From SCBR16-9 sp964537975 (GTDB lineage: Bacteria > Hydrogenedentota > Hydrogenedentia > Hydrogenedentales > SCBR16-9), in contig CAZIDP010000024.1 of assembly GCA_964537975.1 (NCBI GenBank), forward strand, positions 4,372 through 68,371: a DNA stretch of 64,000 bases, read 5' to 3'. The position numbers were made by a program, and so were the translations under genes. The notes under the pieces were generated by a model that was given only the letters and a program-made list of their open reading frames with translations, searched no databases and was not told where the DNA came from. Shown in pieces: positions 50,063 through 57,857 of the stretch; within the stretch, counting starts at the first letter, position 1; each line of letters opens with the position of its first letter.

Positions 50063-53023
50063 TTATCTGCTATCTGTTATTTTAGTGGTGTCTGGTGTCT
50101 CCATGTCTTCCCGGGGTGTTTTTGCGATCAATGCTTTGACAGGAGCAAAGGTCTCTAAGATGCGCTGATAATCGGGATCGTCTGTGCTGGCAAAAACGGC
50201 TTCCCCACATAATTCTGTGCCGCCAGCAGCTTTTGCCAGGGGAGCCAGTAGAAAACTGTTGTGCTCCGGACTGGTTATTCGGGTGAAGAACTCTCTGGGA
50301 ATGGTGTCATGACATTGGTTGCATCGTTGGGCTGCCACTCCTGCAATAACTCGATCGAGGGTTTCCGGGTACATACGACGCAACCCCGGCAAATCCGGGT
50401 GTTTTGATTCAGGGGTACCGTAGTACGGCACGTTCAGGTCAATCCAGGTGAAAATGCGCCGCTTCTCATCGGGTGAAAGGTTGATACGGTCTTCACCTTG
50501 TTCATCTGGATGTCCTGAAATGATTAAATCGGTCAACATGCTTGCCGGAGAGCCCCATTCACCAGGTGCTACGTTTAAGATGAGCGATTCCATACCATTG
50601 TAAGTAGGAATCCAGCTTGTGTAAGGGCTTTCGCCCATCAAATGGGGTGGAAAACCGCCGATTTCCCAGTTTTCCGCACCAGTACCCCGTCGCACAAGCA
50701 CATCGTAAGATACTGAAAAGAAGTCGGTGTGATCACCACTCAAGTCCACCCCAAGCGGTGCTTCATGCGCATTGTGGCAAGTGACACAATGGCGGTCCAA
50801 TACAGGTTGTACTATGTGTGAATAACTGAAGCCGTGAACACCCCATTCGGGTTCTCTGAGGAAGGCTGGGGATCGTTCGCTGGCGGCAGCACGCATTGAG
50901 GAAATGGGAGGCGCGGCATAATTGCGGTCTGCATGACATCCAATGCAACTCTGACGTTCGCCGGGCATTAAATGGGTGAAGGTGCGCATTCGCTGCTGTG
51001 CGCGTCCTTCATGATCGATAGCCATAAAATAAATCGGCACTCCAGAAGGTGCTTTGAAATACGCGGAGCCATCTGCTTCGACTTGTGCATATCCCCATAC
51101 TCTTTTAGGCGCATACGTCGCGCCACTGGATACGACCGGGAATTGAAAGCCAAAGGCCCGGCTGTCGACATGGGCCCAATAACTTTTTTCTACTTCCTGA
51201 ACCACGGCAATTTCTGCGATGGAACCTCTGGATATTGCCGGTTCAAGTCCGACATAGACATCTTGCATGAATATATCGGCCCAACCAGTGCGACCTTCCA
51301 GAGTCATATCACGTAACCCTTCACTGGTGATATCCGATGTGAGCATGGAAGGCATGGTGGTGGCCCATTCCCTTTGTTTAATTGGGCGTGCTTGAAACCA
51401 GCCCAATTCGTCTTCAGACTCCAGAATGACCGTCCGTCCGCTCATATTAAAATCACGCAACTCCAACGTGCCATCGTTTGAACACAAAAAATAATCTGAA
51501 TTGATTGGGTAGGGGCTTTCATACGGTCCACGAATCTGATTGCCATCACCTATATCCACCTGGCCGATGGTTACATCCGGAGTCAGGTTCAATATGGCTT
51601 CTTGCGCATTGCCACCGACGCGTGGGTCCACAATACCGATTGCGCCCCGGCAAGGGCCATTGTGGGCAGTCATTACACACATGATTTGATTGCTGCCAGG
51701 AATCACATGGGCTTCCATAAAAGTAGCCGGGCTTAAAATGCGATTGCCAAAAATACCTTCAAGGCCTGTTCCGTCTGGCCGCATAGCCCAAAGACTTTGA
51801 ATCGGAATTGCGGGACGATCGACATATTCCCAGCGACTGTATAATATGCGACCATCTGGCATTACTGAGGGTGTGAAATCATTCAGGTAATTTGCGGAGA
51901 TTCGAATTAAATTACTTCCATCAATATTGGAGCGGTACAATATTGGCGTAGATGTAATCCAGCAATAGGCATAGGCTGGTTTTCGATCTGACAGAAATAC
52001 AATGTCGCCATCGGGCAACCAGGCGGCGTTAAAATTATTGGAATCATGATTTGTTACTTGGCGGAGGTTTGAACCATCTGCATTGATGCGGTACACCTGG
52101 AAATAGGTGTCCATGGTTCGCTTCCAGCTAAAGAGAATTTCTTGCGCGTCGTAGGACAAATCAATATCCAGTATTACACCCTCTGAGGCATCCACCAGCA
52201 GTGTTTTCTCTTGAGTTTCATCCGTCAGGTGGAAACGGTATATCCCGCCGCCTGGAGCGAGGCCCTCTTGATGATAGGAATAGACGTGGCTTGGGTGGAC
52301 TGCCTGACGTTGCACTACAATCATTTCGTCAAATTCCAAGGTTCCATCATGTAAGGTTTGATGTAGTTTTTCGGAAAGGGCTACGGGAAGAATGATTTCT
52401 GATTCATTGCCCAAGAGCTTGTCTGGTGGTGAAATTGCGTACACCATAATCTCGGAGGCACCTGGGTTGGGGCCACCGAATGAGCCACTGAATACCATCT
52501 GGAGTTGATTTGTGTGTACGGGAAAATTCAGCGGAATACGCTGTGCGCCATGTCCATAATATAATGGTTGATCTGCTACAGGACTTTCATTTTCTGGAAC
52601 GTATACACGGCAATGTCGCCAACTGTCTCCCCGGGTAAAACTTGTACGCCCGTAGTATACGAGTTCGACGATATCCTGGGGGGTATCCCAAGTAAATATC
52701 AATTCTGCACCTTCTGGATGCGTAGCCCCGTTGACAGCCCAGACCTTTCCTGCATCGTCGCGGCTATCTGCAGCAGGTATGATTTCATTGGCTACGTTTT
52801 GTGCCACATAGGCCTCACTGAATTCTGAAGTTGCAATTACCGTTGCCTGGAGTGCCAGGTTTTCTGGAAGATCGTTTGCATTTACTGGCAGGCTCAATTG
52901 GCCAACAGCCAAGAGTAAAATGCTGCATAACTTGAAATACACACTGCAAACCAAAGTACCTTTCGGTGACTGCATGTAGCCTGAATTCATGGCGGAACAA
53001 AGATTCATCTTTGGTGGTTGCAT
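50063..53023 (-). CDS. HzsA-like exported triheme cytochrome with beta-propeller
   Basis: A 986-residue exported protein. After a signal peptide there is a discoidin-like segment (about 55-205, WAVNGATHPEGAELIFTWD to ASEIMVYAI). Next comes a WD40/PD40-like propeller (YRINADGSNLRQVTNHDSNN, LYRSNIDGSNLIRISANYLN, LWAMRPDGTGLEGIFGN). Then a region like the middle domain of hydrazine synthase alpha. Three c-type heme sites follow: C693-x2-C696-H697 (CIGCH), C746-x2-C749-H750 (CVTCH) and C901-x2-C904-H905 (CNQCH). Such proteins are frequent in PVC-related genomes where hydrazine synthesis is not expected; the partner and electron route are unknown. The start could also be one of several ATGs in the first 17 codons. 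No c-type cytochrome maturation genes are here. Confidence 0.75.
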   Translation of the reverse strand: MQPPKMNLCSAMNSGYMQSPKGTLVCSVYFKLCSILLLAVGQLSLPVNANDLPENLALQATVIATSEFSEAYVAQNVANEIIPAADSRDDAGKVWAVNGATHPEGAELIFTWDTPQDIVELVYYGRTSFTRGDSWRHCRVYVPENESPVADQPLYYGHGAQRIPLNFPVHTNQLQMVFSGSFGGPNPGASEIMVYAISPPDKLLGNESEIILPVALSEKLHQTLHDGTLEFDEMIVVQRQAVHPSHVYSYHQEGLAPGGGIYRFHLTDETQEKTLLVDASEGVILDIDLSYDAQEILFSWKRTMDTYFQVYRINADGSNLRQVTNHDSNNFNAAWLPDGDIVFLSDRKPAYAYCWITSTPILYRSNIDGSNLIRISANYLNDFTPSVMPDGRILYSRWEYVDRPAIPIQSLWAMRPDGTGLEGIFGNRILSPATFMEAHVIPGSNQIMCVMTAHNGPCRGAIGIVDPRVGGNAQEAILNLTPDVTIGQVDIGDGNQIRGPYESPYPINSDYFLCSNDGTLELRDFNMSGRTVILESEDELGWFQARPIKQREWATTMPSMLTSDITSEGLRDMTLEGRTGWADIFMQDVYVGLEPAISRGSIAEIAVVQEVEKSYWAHVDSRAFGFQFPVVSSGATYAPKRVWGYAQVEADGSAYFKAPSGVPIYFMAIDHEGRAQQRMRTFTHLMPGERQSCIGCHADRNYAAPPISSMRAAASERSPAFLREPEWGVHGFSYSHIVQPVLDRHCVTCHNAHEAPLGVDLSGDHTDFFSVSYDVLVRRGTGAENWEIGGFPPHLMGESPYTSWIPTYNGMESLILNVAPGEWGSPASMLTDLIISGHPDEQGEDRINLSPDEKRRIFTWIDLNVPYYGTPESKHPDLPGLRRMYPETLDRVIAGVAAQRCNQCHDTIPREFFTRITSPEHNSFLLAPLAKAAGGTELCGEAVFASTDDPDYQRILETFAPVKALIAKTPREDMETPDTTKITDSR

Positions 53024-53347
53024 TTTTACCTACCCTTATGCGCTCAGTGAGAATATTGTTGTTGGTGATCATCTGTAATCTTATACTCGAAATTATCACA
53101 TATCAACACCATGACAGGTATGTTTCAACATGTATATATAGATACTTCATGTTCTTGTGCAGAAGCCACGCTCCTGGAGTTATAATAAAGTTCCAACATC
53201 TGATACGTAATCACCGTGCTATCTAACAAATATATGATGGTGAGCGGGATTGTTGATAGACTTAAAAAACACCTATGATATACTGCTACTCGAATTTATA
53301 TTATGTTGACCATAACTGTGATCATAAAGAGGTAAAGGGAGATATTT
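53024..53347. other. Divergent spacer
   Basis: About 320 bases between the HzsA-like gene and the M42 peptidase gene. No additional gene; A+T-rich, with no decisive promoter seen. Confidence 0.3.
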
Positions 53348-54406
53348 ATGCGTTCAGAATCAATGGCATTCCTTCGTCGGTTATTGGAAACACCCAGTCC
53401 CTCCGGCTTTGAGTCGCCCATACAGGAATTGTGCCGAGAGTACATGACGCCGTATGTGGAAGAAATATACAAGGATGTTCATGGCAACCAATATCATGTG
53501 CTGAATAAGAAAGCCGAGCTGCGGGTCATGTTGGCAGGGCATGTGGACGAGATTGGCCTGATGGTAAATACAATTGACGATAATGGGTTTATCGGTTTTG
53601 TGCCTATCGGCGGGGTGGATGTGCTGACCTTGCCGGGGCAGCGGGTGATAGTGCATGGTGCTGCCGGTCCGGTTCAGGGCGTCATTGGCCGCAAAGCGAT
53701 TCATCTAACGCCTGCCGAGGACCGCAAGAAGCCCATGGAAATGCATGAGATGTGGGTGGATATTGGTGTGAAAGACCGCGATGAAGCCATGTCTCTGGTA
53801 GCGGTTGCTGATCCCATCACACTGGATGTCGGCTATCGTGAGTTGCGCAATAACCGGGTCGTGGCCCGGGGCCTGGATGACCGAATCGGCGCATTTGTCT
53901 GTATGGAAGCGGTACGGTTATTGGCGGAGACAGCGTTGGAGGTGGCCGTGTATTGTGTTACCACCGTTCAGGAAGAAATCGGGCTGCGTGGCGCGACGAC
54001 CAGTGCGTATGGGTGCAATCCGCATGCGGGTATTGCCGTTGATGTTGCCTGGGCCACGGACCATCCAAATGGCGAAGGCGAGCGGTATGGCAAGACCGCG
54101 CTGGATGCCGGACCCATTATTGGGCGCGGCCCCAATGTGAATCCGGCGGTATATCAGGGGCTGATGGAAGCCGCGAAGGAAGAAGACATACCGGTGCAAC
54201 CTTTTGCAAAGCCCAGGGGTACTGGTACCGATGCCAATGCCATGCAATTGAGTCGTGGCGGTGTGGCCACAGCCGTGGTGGGTATTCCCAACCGTTACAT
54301 GCATACCCCTGTGGAAGTCGTATCGCTTATGGACGTGCAGCAGGCTGCTACGCTCATTGCCCGCTGGATACGGAATCTCAAGCAGGATACGTCATTCATT
54401 CCTTGA
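53348..54406 (+). CDS. M42-family metallo-aminopeptidase
   Basis: A 352-residue cytoplasmic peptidase of the M42 (glutamyl aminopeptidase / FrvX) family. Metal and catalytic segments are MLAGHVDEIG (H65, D67), RGLDDRIGAF (D177-D178), TTVQEEIGLRGA (EE pair), AVDVAW and PNRYMHTPVEVV. The PDZ-like lid domain lies at about 75-165. M42 enzymes are usually dodecamers that trim peptides. ATG follows AAGGGAGATATTT. No partner genes nearby; converges with the sulfatase. Confidence 0.92.
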   Translation: MRSESMAFLRRLLETPSPSGFESPIQELCREYMTPYVEEIYKDVHGNQYHVLNKKAELRVMLAGHVDEIGLMVNTIDDNGFIGFVPIGGVDVLTLPGQRVIVHGAAGPVQGVIGRKAIHLTPAEDRKKPMEMHEMWVDIGVKDRDEAMSLVAVADPITLDVGYRELRNNRVVARGLDDRIGAFVCMEAVRLLAETALEVAVYCVTTVQEEIGLRGATTSAYGCNPHAGIAVDVAWATDHPNGEGERYGKTALDAGPIIGRGPNVNPAVYQGLMEAAKEEDIPVQPFAKPRGTGTDANAMQLSRGGVATAVVGIPNRYMHTPVEVVSLMDVQQAATLIARWIRNLKQDTSFIP

Positions 54407-54453
54407 TATCATGTTAAAAAAATACGTTTGGTGTTTACAACGCGCCACCGGAG

Positions 54454-55950
54454 TTATGCACTGTCTTCCTGGCTGTCCGGATTTATCGTGGGCATTTTGG
54501 CATCGGTTTCGTCTCGGAACTGCTGTAACATGGCTTTGAACTTTGCCGTATATTCCGGATGATTTGCGGCCAGGTTGTACTGTTCTACCGGATCGATTTC
54601 CAGGTTGTACAACTCGGCTTCACCCGATTCATAATTTTCAATATATTTCCATTTACCCTCACGTACGGCACCACTGGGGAATCCACCCTGGTTGCCGTAG
54701 TGGGGGTAATGCCAGTAAATCGCACCGCGATCAAATGCCTCCCCACGCAACAGAGGCGCAAAACTCTTGCCATCCAGATGCTGGTCTGGCATTGCGGGCA
54801 GATGAAGCATTTCAAGGATGGTGGGGTAGAAGTCGGTGCTGATGATCGGTTTGTCGGAAATAGCACCTTCTTCAGTCACCCCAGGCCATTTCACGATCAG
54901 CGGTACGCGGATACCTCCTTCATATATCCAGCCCTTCCCGGCTCGCATCGGCAAGTTGGTCGTCGGATGGCCTTCCGAAGTTGAGAGGCCCCCATTGTCT
55001 GAAAAGAAATAGATGATAGTATCTTCTTCCAGACCTGATTCCCGGATTTGATCCAGTACCTTACCGACCGCAGAATCCAGCGTTTCTACCATTCCGGCAT
55101 AGATGGCATGATCTTGGGTCAAGCGTACTCTGCGATCACCTTCTTCACCCCAGAGGGCTTCCAGTTGCATGGAAGCGCGTTTGGCTTCGTACTTTGCTTC
55201 CAGGTCATCCCGTGTCATCAAGGGGGTATGCACCGAATAAAATGAAAGATAGGCCAGAAATGGCGTATCTGTTTCTTTGCATTGCGCGATGAATTGTGCC
55301 GTTTCTTCTGCCAGTCGATCCGGCAGGTGCTCACCAGCCGGGCCATCCTCTAACCGGGGATTGCCATAAGGTGAGAAGTACTGGTTGCCACCATATGGAC
55401 CACCGCGTTCATGGCCCCCTTTGTTGATGTCAAAACCATGGTCCTCCGGCCAGAAACCGGGTTCGGGGCCCAAATGCCACTTGCCTGCGAAGAAAGTACG
55501 GTACCCGGCATCTTTCAGTGCATCTGCCAGGGTGATCTCGCCAGCAGGAAGATGATCTACATAATGGGCTGGGAGCAAGGGTTTGTGACGTGTCCAATGA
55601 TTCTCGACAGTGTCGGGCTGCGGTGCGCCAAAATAATCGGTGGTATCCAGGCGCGCTGGATATTTTCCGGTCATGATACTGGCACGGGTGGGTGAGCAGA
55701 CCTGAGAAGCAGTGTAGGCGCTGGTAAAGCGTATGCCTTCCGTGGCAAGACGGTCCAGGTTGGGTGTTTCATGAAAAGTGCTTCCGTAGCACCCCAAATC
55801 CATCCAGCCCAAATCGTCGGCCAGAATAAAAATGACATTGGGTTTACGAGCGGCATGTGCTTTGCCAGTTGTAATGCTTGTTCCGATACCGGTAAGTGCT
55901 ACAGATGTTGCCAGTCCTGAAAATTTCAAGAAGTCGCGACGTGTCATCAT
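54454..55950 (-). CDS. Tat-exported type I sulfatase
   Basis: A 498-residue sulfatase. The Tat signal TRRDFLKF then a hydrophobic stretch sends it folded across the membrane. The metal Asp pair D45-D46 is in FILADDLGWMDLGCYGS. C85-S-P-T-R89 in SQVCSPTRASIMTGKYPARL is the C-x-P-x-R site whose Cys becomes formylglycine. GKWHLG and YFFSDNGG are the other signature blocks. An anaerobic or aerobic formylglycine-generating enzyme is needed but not encoded here. The substrate may be a sulfated polysaccharide; this enzyme class is abundant in PVC bacteria. An in-frame ATG one codon later is an equal start. Confidence 0.93.
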   Translation of the reverse strand: MMTRRDFLKFSGLATSVALTGIGTSITTGKAHAARKPNVIFILADDLGWMDLGCYGSTFHETPNLDRLATEGIRFTSAYTASQVCSPTRASIMTGKYPARLDTTDYFGAPQPDTVENHWTRHKPLLPAHYVDHLPAGEITLADALKDAGYRTFFAGKWHLGPEPGFWPEDHGFDINKGGHERGGPYGGNQYFSPYGNPRLEDGPAGEHLPDRLAEETAQFIAQCKETDTPFLAYLSFYSVHTPLMTRDDLEAKYEAKRASMQLEALWGEEGDRRVRLTQDHAIYAGMVETLDSAVGKVLDQIRESGLEEDTIIYFFSDNGGLSTSEGHPTTNLPMRAGKGWIYEGGIRVPLIVKWPGVTEEGAISDKPIISTDFYPTILEMLHLPAMPDQHLDGKSFAPLLRGEAFDRGAIYWHYPHYGNQGGFPSGAVREGKWKYIENYESGEAELYNLEIDPVEQYNLAANHPEYTAKFKAMLQQFRDETDAKMPTINPDSQEDSA

Positions 55951-56092
55951 GTGAAGCTTCCCCGTTATTATAAATTCTGCTGAAGAACATTTGACTTGTC
56001 ATGGTCATTATTGCCTCTGAACAGTTATTACTGTAAATGCACCCAATAGCTGAACGCAACCTGTCAGATAAAAAAGTATCTCTTGTTTGTAT

Positions 56093-56126
56093 TAAAAAAA
56101 CAGCCCCAGATAAAACAGGGGCTGTT
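56093..56126 (-). terminator. Terminator for the GspG-like lipoprotein gene
   Basis: ACAGCCCC (56100-56107) pairs with GGGGCTGT (56118-56125). On the minus strand the stem is followed by a run of T (the AAAAAAA at 56094-56100 on the plus strand). Confidence 0.8.
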
Positions 56127-56169
56127 GTGAAACAAGATATAAATAGTATAAGAATAGAGGCGTACGGGT

Positions 56170-56739
56170 TTAGAAACCTAGTTCCTGTATTTGCTCCATT
56201 TGGCGGTCGCTGTAGTTATCGGTGGTGTTGTGAATATTCTCGCGTGCGTATCCACCAGTACGACTCAACGCGGAACCACCTTGTTGGGGCATGCTTTCGC
56301 GTACACCAGCACCGGTCATGTATTGACCCATAGGGGATAAACCGGTGCCCGGAGGAGCACCTGGAGCTGCACCTGGTTGGAGCACTTGCTGACCAGGATG
56401 TGCCAAATAGCCATTTTGGTTGTTGTAGATAAAAAGCTCACCTGATTCGGTTCGAGGTGGTGAACTCAGGTATTGCGGTACCAAGTCGTCCAGTGAATTG
56501 GGATAAAATCCTGTTGCCGTGCCGTACTGGTTGATGGCCTGTTGGATTTTTTCCAGGGTTTGCATGTCGGATGCTGGTATCCCTGCTGTTGGTGTTGCTT
56601 GCTGGCGTTGTAATTGCCGCGTCATTTCTTCTGCCTGCTTGCCTTGCAACTCACCTTGAATGGCAGACGACATCAGAACATCGAGACCGCATCCAGACAA
56701 CACGATACTGAGGAAACCAACGCCGAGTACTCTTTTCAT
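56170..56739 (-). CDS. Lipoprotein with GspG-like domain
   Basis: A 189-residue lipoprotein: leader MKRVLGVGFLSIVLSGC with acylated C17. After a Gln-rich helix (EMTRQLQRQQA) comes LEKIQQAINQYGTATGFYPN and SLDDLVPQYLSSPPRTESGE, with LFIYNNQNGYL. These resemble the globular part of the type II pseudopilin GspG (a Y..tG.YP..l..Lv..yl..pP pattern), without its hydrophobic pilin helix. Then a Pro/Gly-rich tail. The start is ATG 56739 behind GGAGGTGAAAACC, a strong site; an ATG 27 codons upstream lacks one. It is divergent from the zinc-linked lipoprotein and shares the intervening control region. Confidence 0.7.
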   Translation of the reverse strand: MKRVLGVGFLSIVLSGCGLDVLMSSAIQGELQGKQAEEMTRQLQRQQATPTAGIPASDMQTLEKIQQAINQYGTATGFYPNSLDDLVPQYLSSPPRTESGELFIYNNQNGYLAHPGQQVLQPGAAPGAPPGTGLSPMGQYMTGAGVRESMPQQGGSALSRTGGYARENIHNTTDNYSDRQMEQIQELGF

Positions 56740-56806
56740 GGTTTTCACCTCCAAGATTGATATGAAAGAATTGTACCATGTTATTATCGAGTATTGTGAC
56801 ATAAAG

Positions 56807-56840
56807 TTGACAGGCAACATAATAATGAATTATCATTACC
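56807..56840 (+). promoter_or_regulatory. Promoter overlapped by a Fur/Zur-like palindrome
   Basis: TTGACA at 56807-56812, 17-base spacer, TATCAT at 56830-56835. The palindrome ATAATGAATTATCATTA (56821-56837) covers the -10 region and resembles a Fur-family box. It lies between the divergent lipoprotein genes, upstream of the His-rich lipoprotein. Metal-dependent repression is a plausible but untested reading. Confidence 0.55.
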
Positions 56841-56890
56841 GAACAAGATTGAGAAATCATTATCGAATAGAAACCTTTGGAGGAAAATTT

Positions 56891-57442
56891 ATGGTGTTCC
56901 GTTTATTTGCAGGTGTATTCGCCTTGGCCGCAACTATCAGTCTTATGGGGTGCCCCACGCCCCCACCTCACCACGATCATCCTGAGCTTGAAGGTGATTG
57001 GCAACGTCGTAGTCCCGAAAATGCACATCAATGGGAAGAGGAACAGATTCATTTTGAAGAAGGGGAGTCACACGACTCCGGTGTGGTTCATTATTTTGGT
57101 CCCTTTGGTGGGCCCAATGCCATGTTGGACAGCAAGCATGAAGAGGTTCCCTTGTATCCGGTTTTCAGTGGTACCTATGAGATAGATGAATCTGCCGATC
57201 CTCACACGATAGATTTTAACTGGACCAATTACTGGCCGGATGAGGATGAAGATACAGAATTTGTACCTTTCACGCAAAAAGGTATATGGGAAGCGATGAT
57301 TGATGATCATGGAGATCACAGTCATGATCTGCTGTATATCAATTTTGGTGATTCGAATACGTACCCAGAAGATTTCCTTGACGAAACACATGGGCAGGAA
57401 ATCAAATTTGAACGCATCGATGACCACCATGACCATGACTAA
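56891..57442 (+). CDS. His/Asp-rich lipoprotein of the metal locus
   Basis: A 183-residue lipoprotein with lipobox SLMGC (C21). The mature protein has PPPHHDHPELEGDW at the front, a beta-rich core (YEIDESADPHTIDFNWTNYW, GIWEAMIDDHG) and a metal-binding-like end (DDHHDHD). I know no family. Its location, Fur/Zur-like operator and His clusters suggest a metal-binding lipoprotein. The ATG at 56891 follows GGAGGAAAATTT; a longer frame from 56660 would read across the promoter and is rejected. It is followed by a hairpin, then the small His-rich gene. Confidence 0.65.
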   Translation: MVFRLFAGVFALAATISLMGCPTPPPHHDHPELEGDWQRRSPENAHQWEEEQIHFEEGESHDSGVVHYFGPFGGPNAMLDSKHEEVPLYPVFSGTYEIDESADPHTIDFNWTNYWPDEDEDTEFVPFTQKGIWEAMIDDHGDHSHDLLYINFGDSNTYPEDFLDETHGQEIKFERIDDHHDHD

Positions 57443-57492
57443 GATGCGTAAAGCACACCTTTGGGTGTCAGCTTTATAATATAGTGTTTTTC

Positions 57493-57530
57493 ATAACCAG
57501 TCGATCTATTAGAAATGATCGGCTGGTTAT
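57493..57530 (+). terminator. Hairpin after His-rich lipoprotein
   Basis: ATAACCAGTCGATC (57493-57506) pairs with GATCGGCTGGTTAT (57517-57530). It has no direct T run, so termination would be partial. A TATAAT at 57540-57545 may begin the next transcript. Confidence 0.5.
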
Positions 57531-57583
57531 ACGTACTTTTATAATGTGTTTATCAACTTGGTTATGAGAAAAGGAATTGTATT

Positions 57584-57748
57584 ATGCATATCAAGCGTAT
57601 AACTTCATTACGGCCTCAGCAAGCCAATATCCGTCAGAATCTTGAGGTAGTATTATTGTTTCTCGATGTAATTCACTCAATTATCGCTATTATCAATAAA
57701 ACACCAATTGACGATGATCATGACCACGATCATGATCATACGCACTAA
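57584..57748 (+). CDS. 54-residue protein with His-rich C-terminal tail
   Basis: A complete small gene: ATG 57584 with AAAAGGAATTGT upstream, stop at 57746-57748. It reads MHIKRITSLRPQQANIRQNL, then a hydrophobic stretch VVLLFLDVIHSIIAIIN, then PIDDDHDHDHDHTH. The His-Asp tail is a likely metal ligand and the middle may be a membrane or amphipathic helix. It sits between the His-rich lipoprotein and the outer-membrane barrel gene. It is too short for common gene finders, so may be missing from annotations. No family known. Confidence 0.6.
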   Translation: MHIKRITSLRPQQANIRQNLEVVLLFLDVIHSIIAIINKTPIDDDHDHDHDHTH

Positions 57749-57774
57749 TTTTGGTGAAGAATCAGCTAAAGAAC

Positions 57775-57820
57775 TTGACACAACCTTTATTTACTATATT
57801 TTACTATATTTTACAATAAC
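57775..57820 (+). promoter_or_regulatory. Promoter region with three tandem decamers before the porin-like gene
   Basis: TTGACA at 57775-57780. Two exact copies of TTACTATATT (57791-57810) and a third diverged copy (TTACAATAAC) follow. The -10 lies within the repeats. Ten-base phasing would put copies on one DNA face, as regulator sites often are; no known operator matches exactly. Confidence 0.4.
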
Positions 57821-57857
57821 CGCAATGATGTTATAACTGAATTTGGAGAATGCGGTA

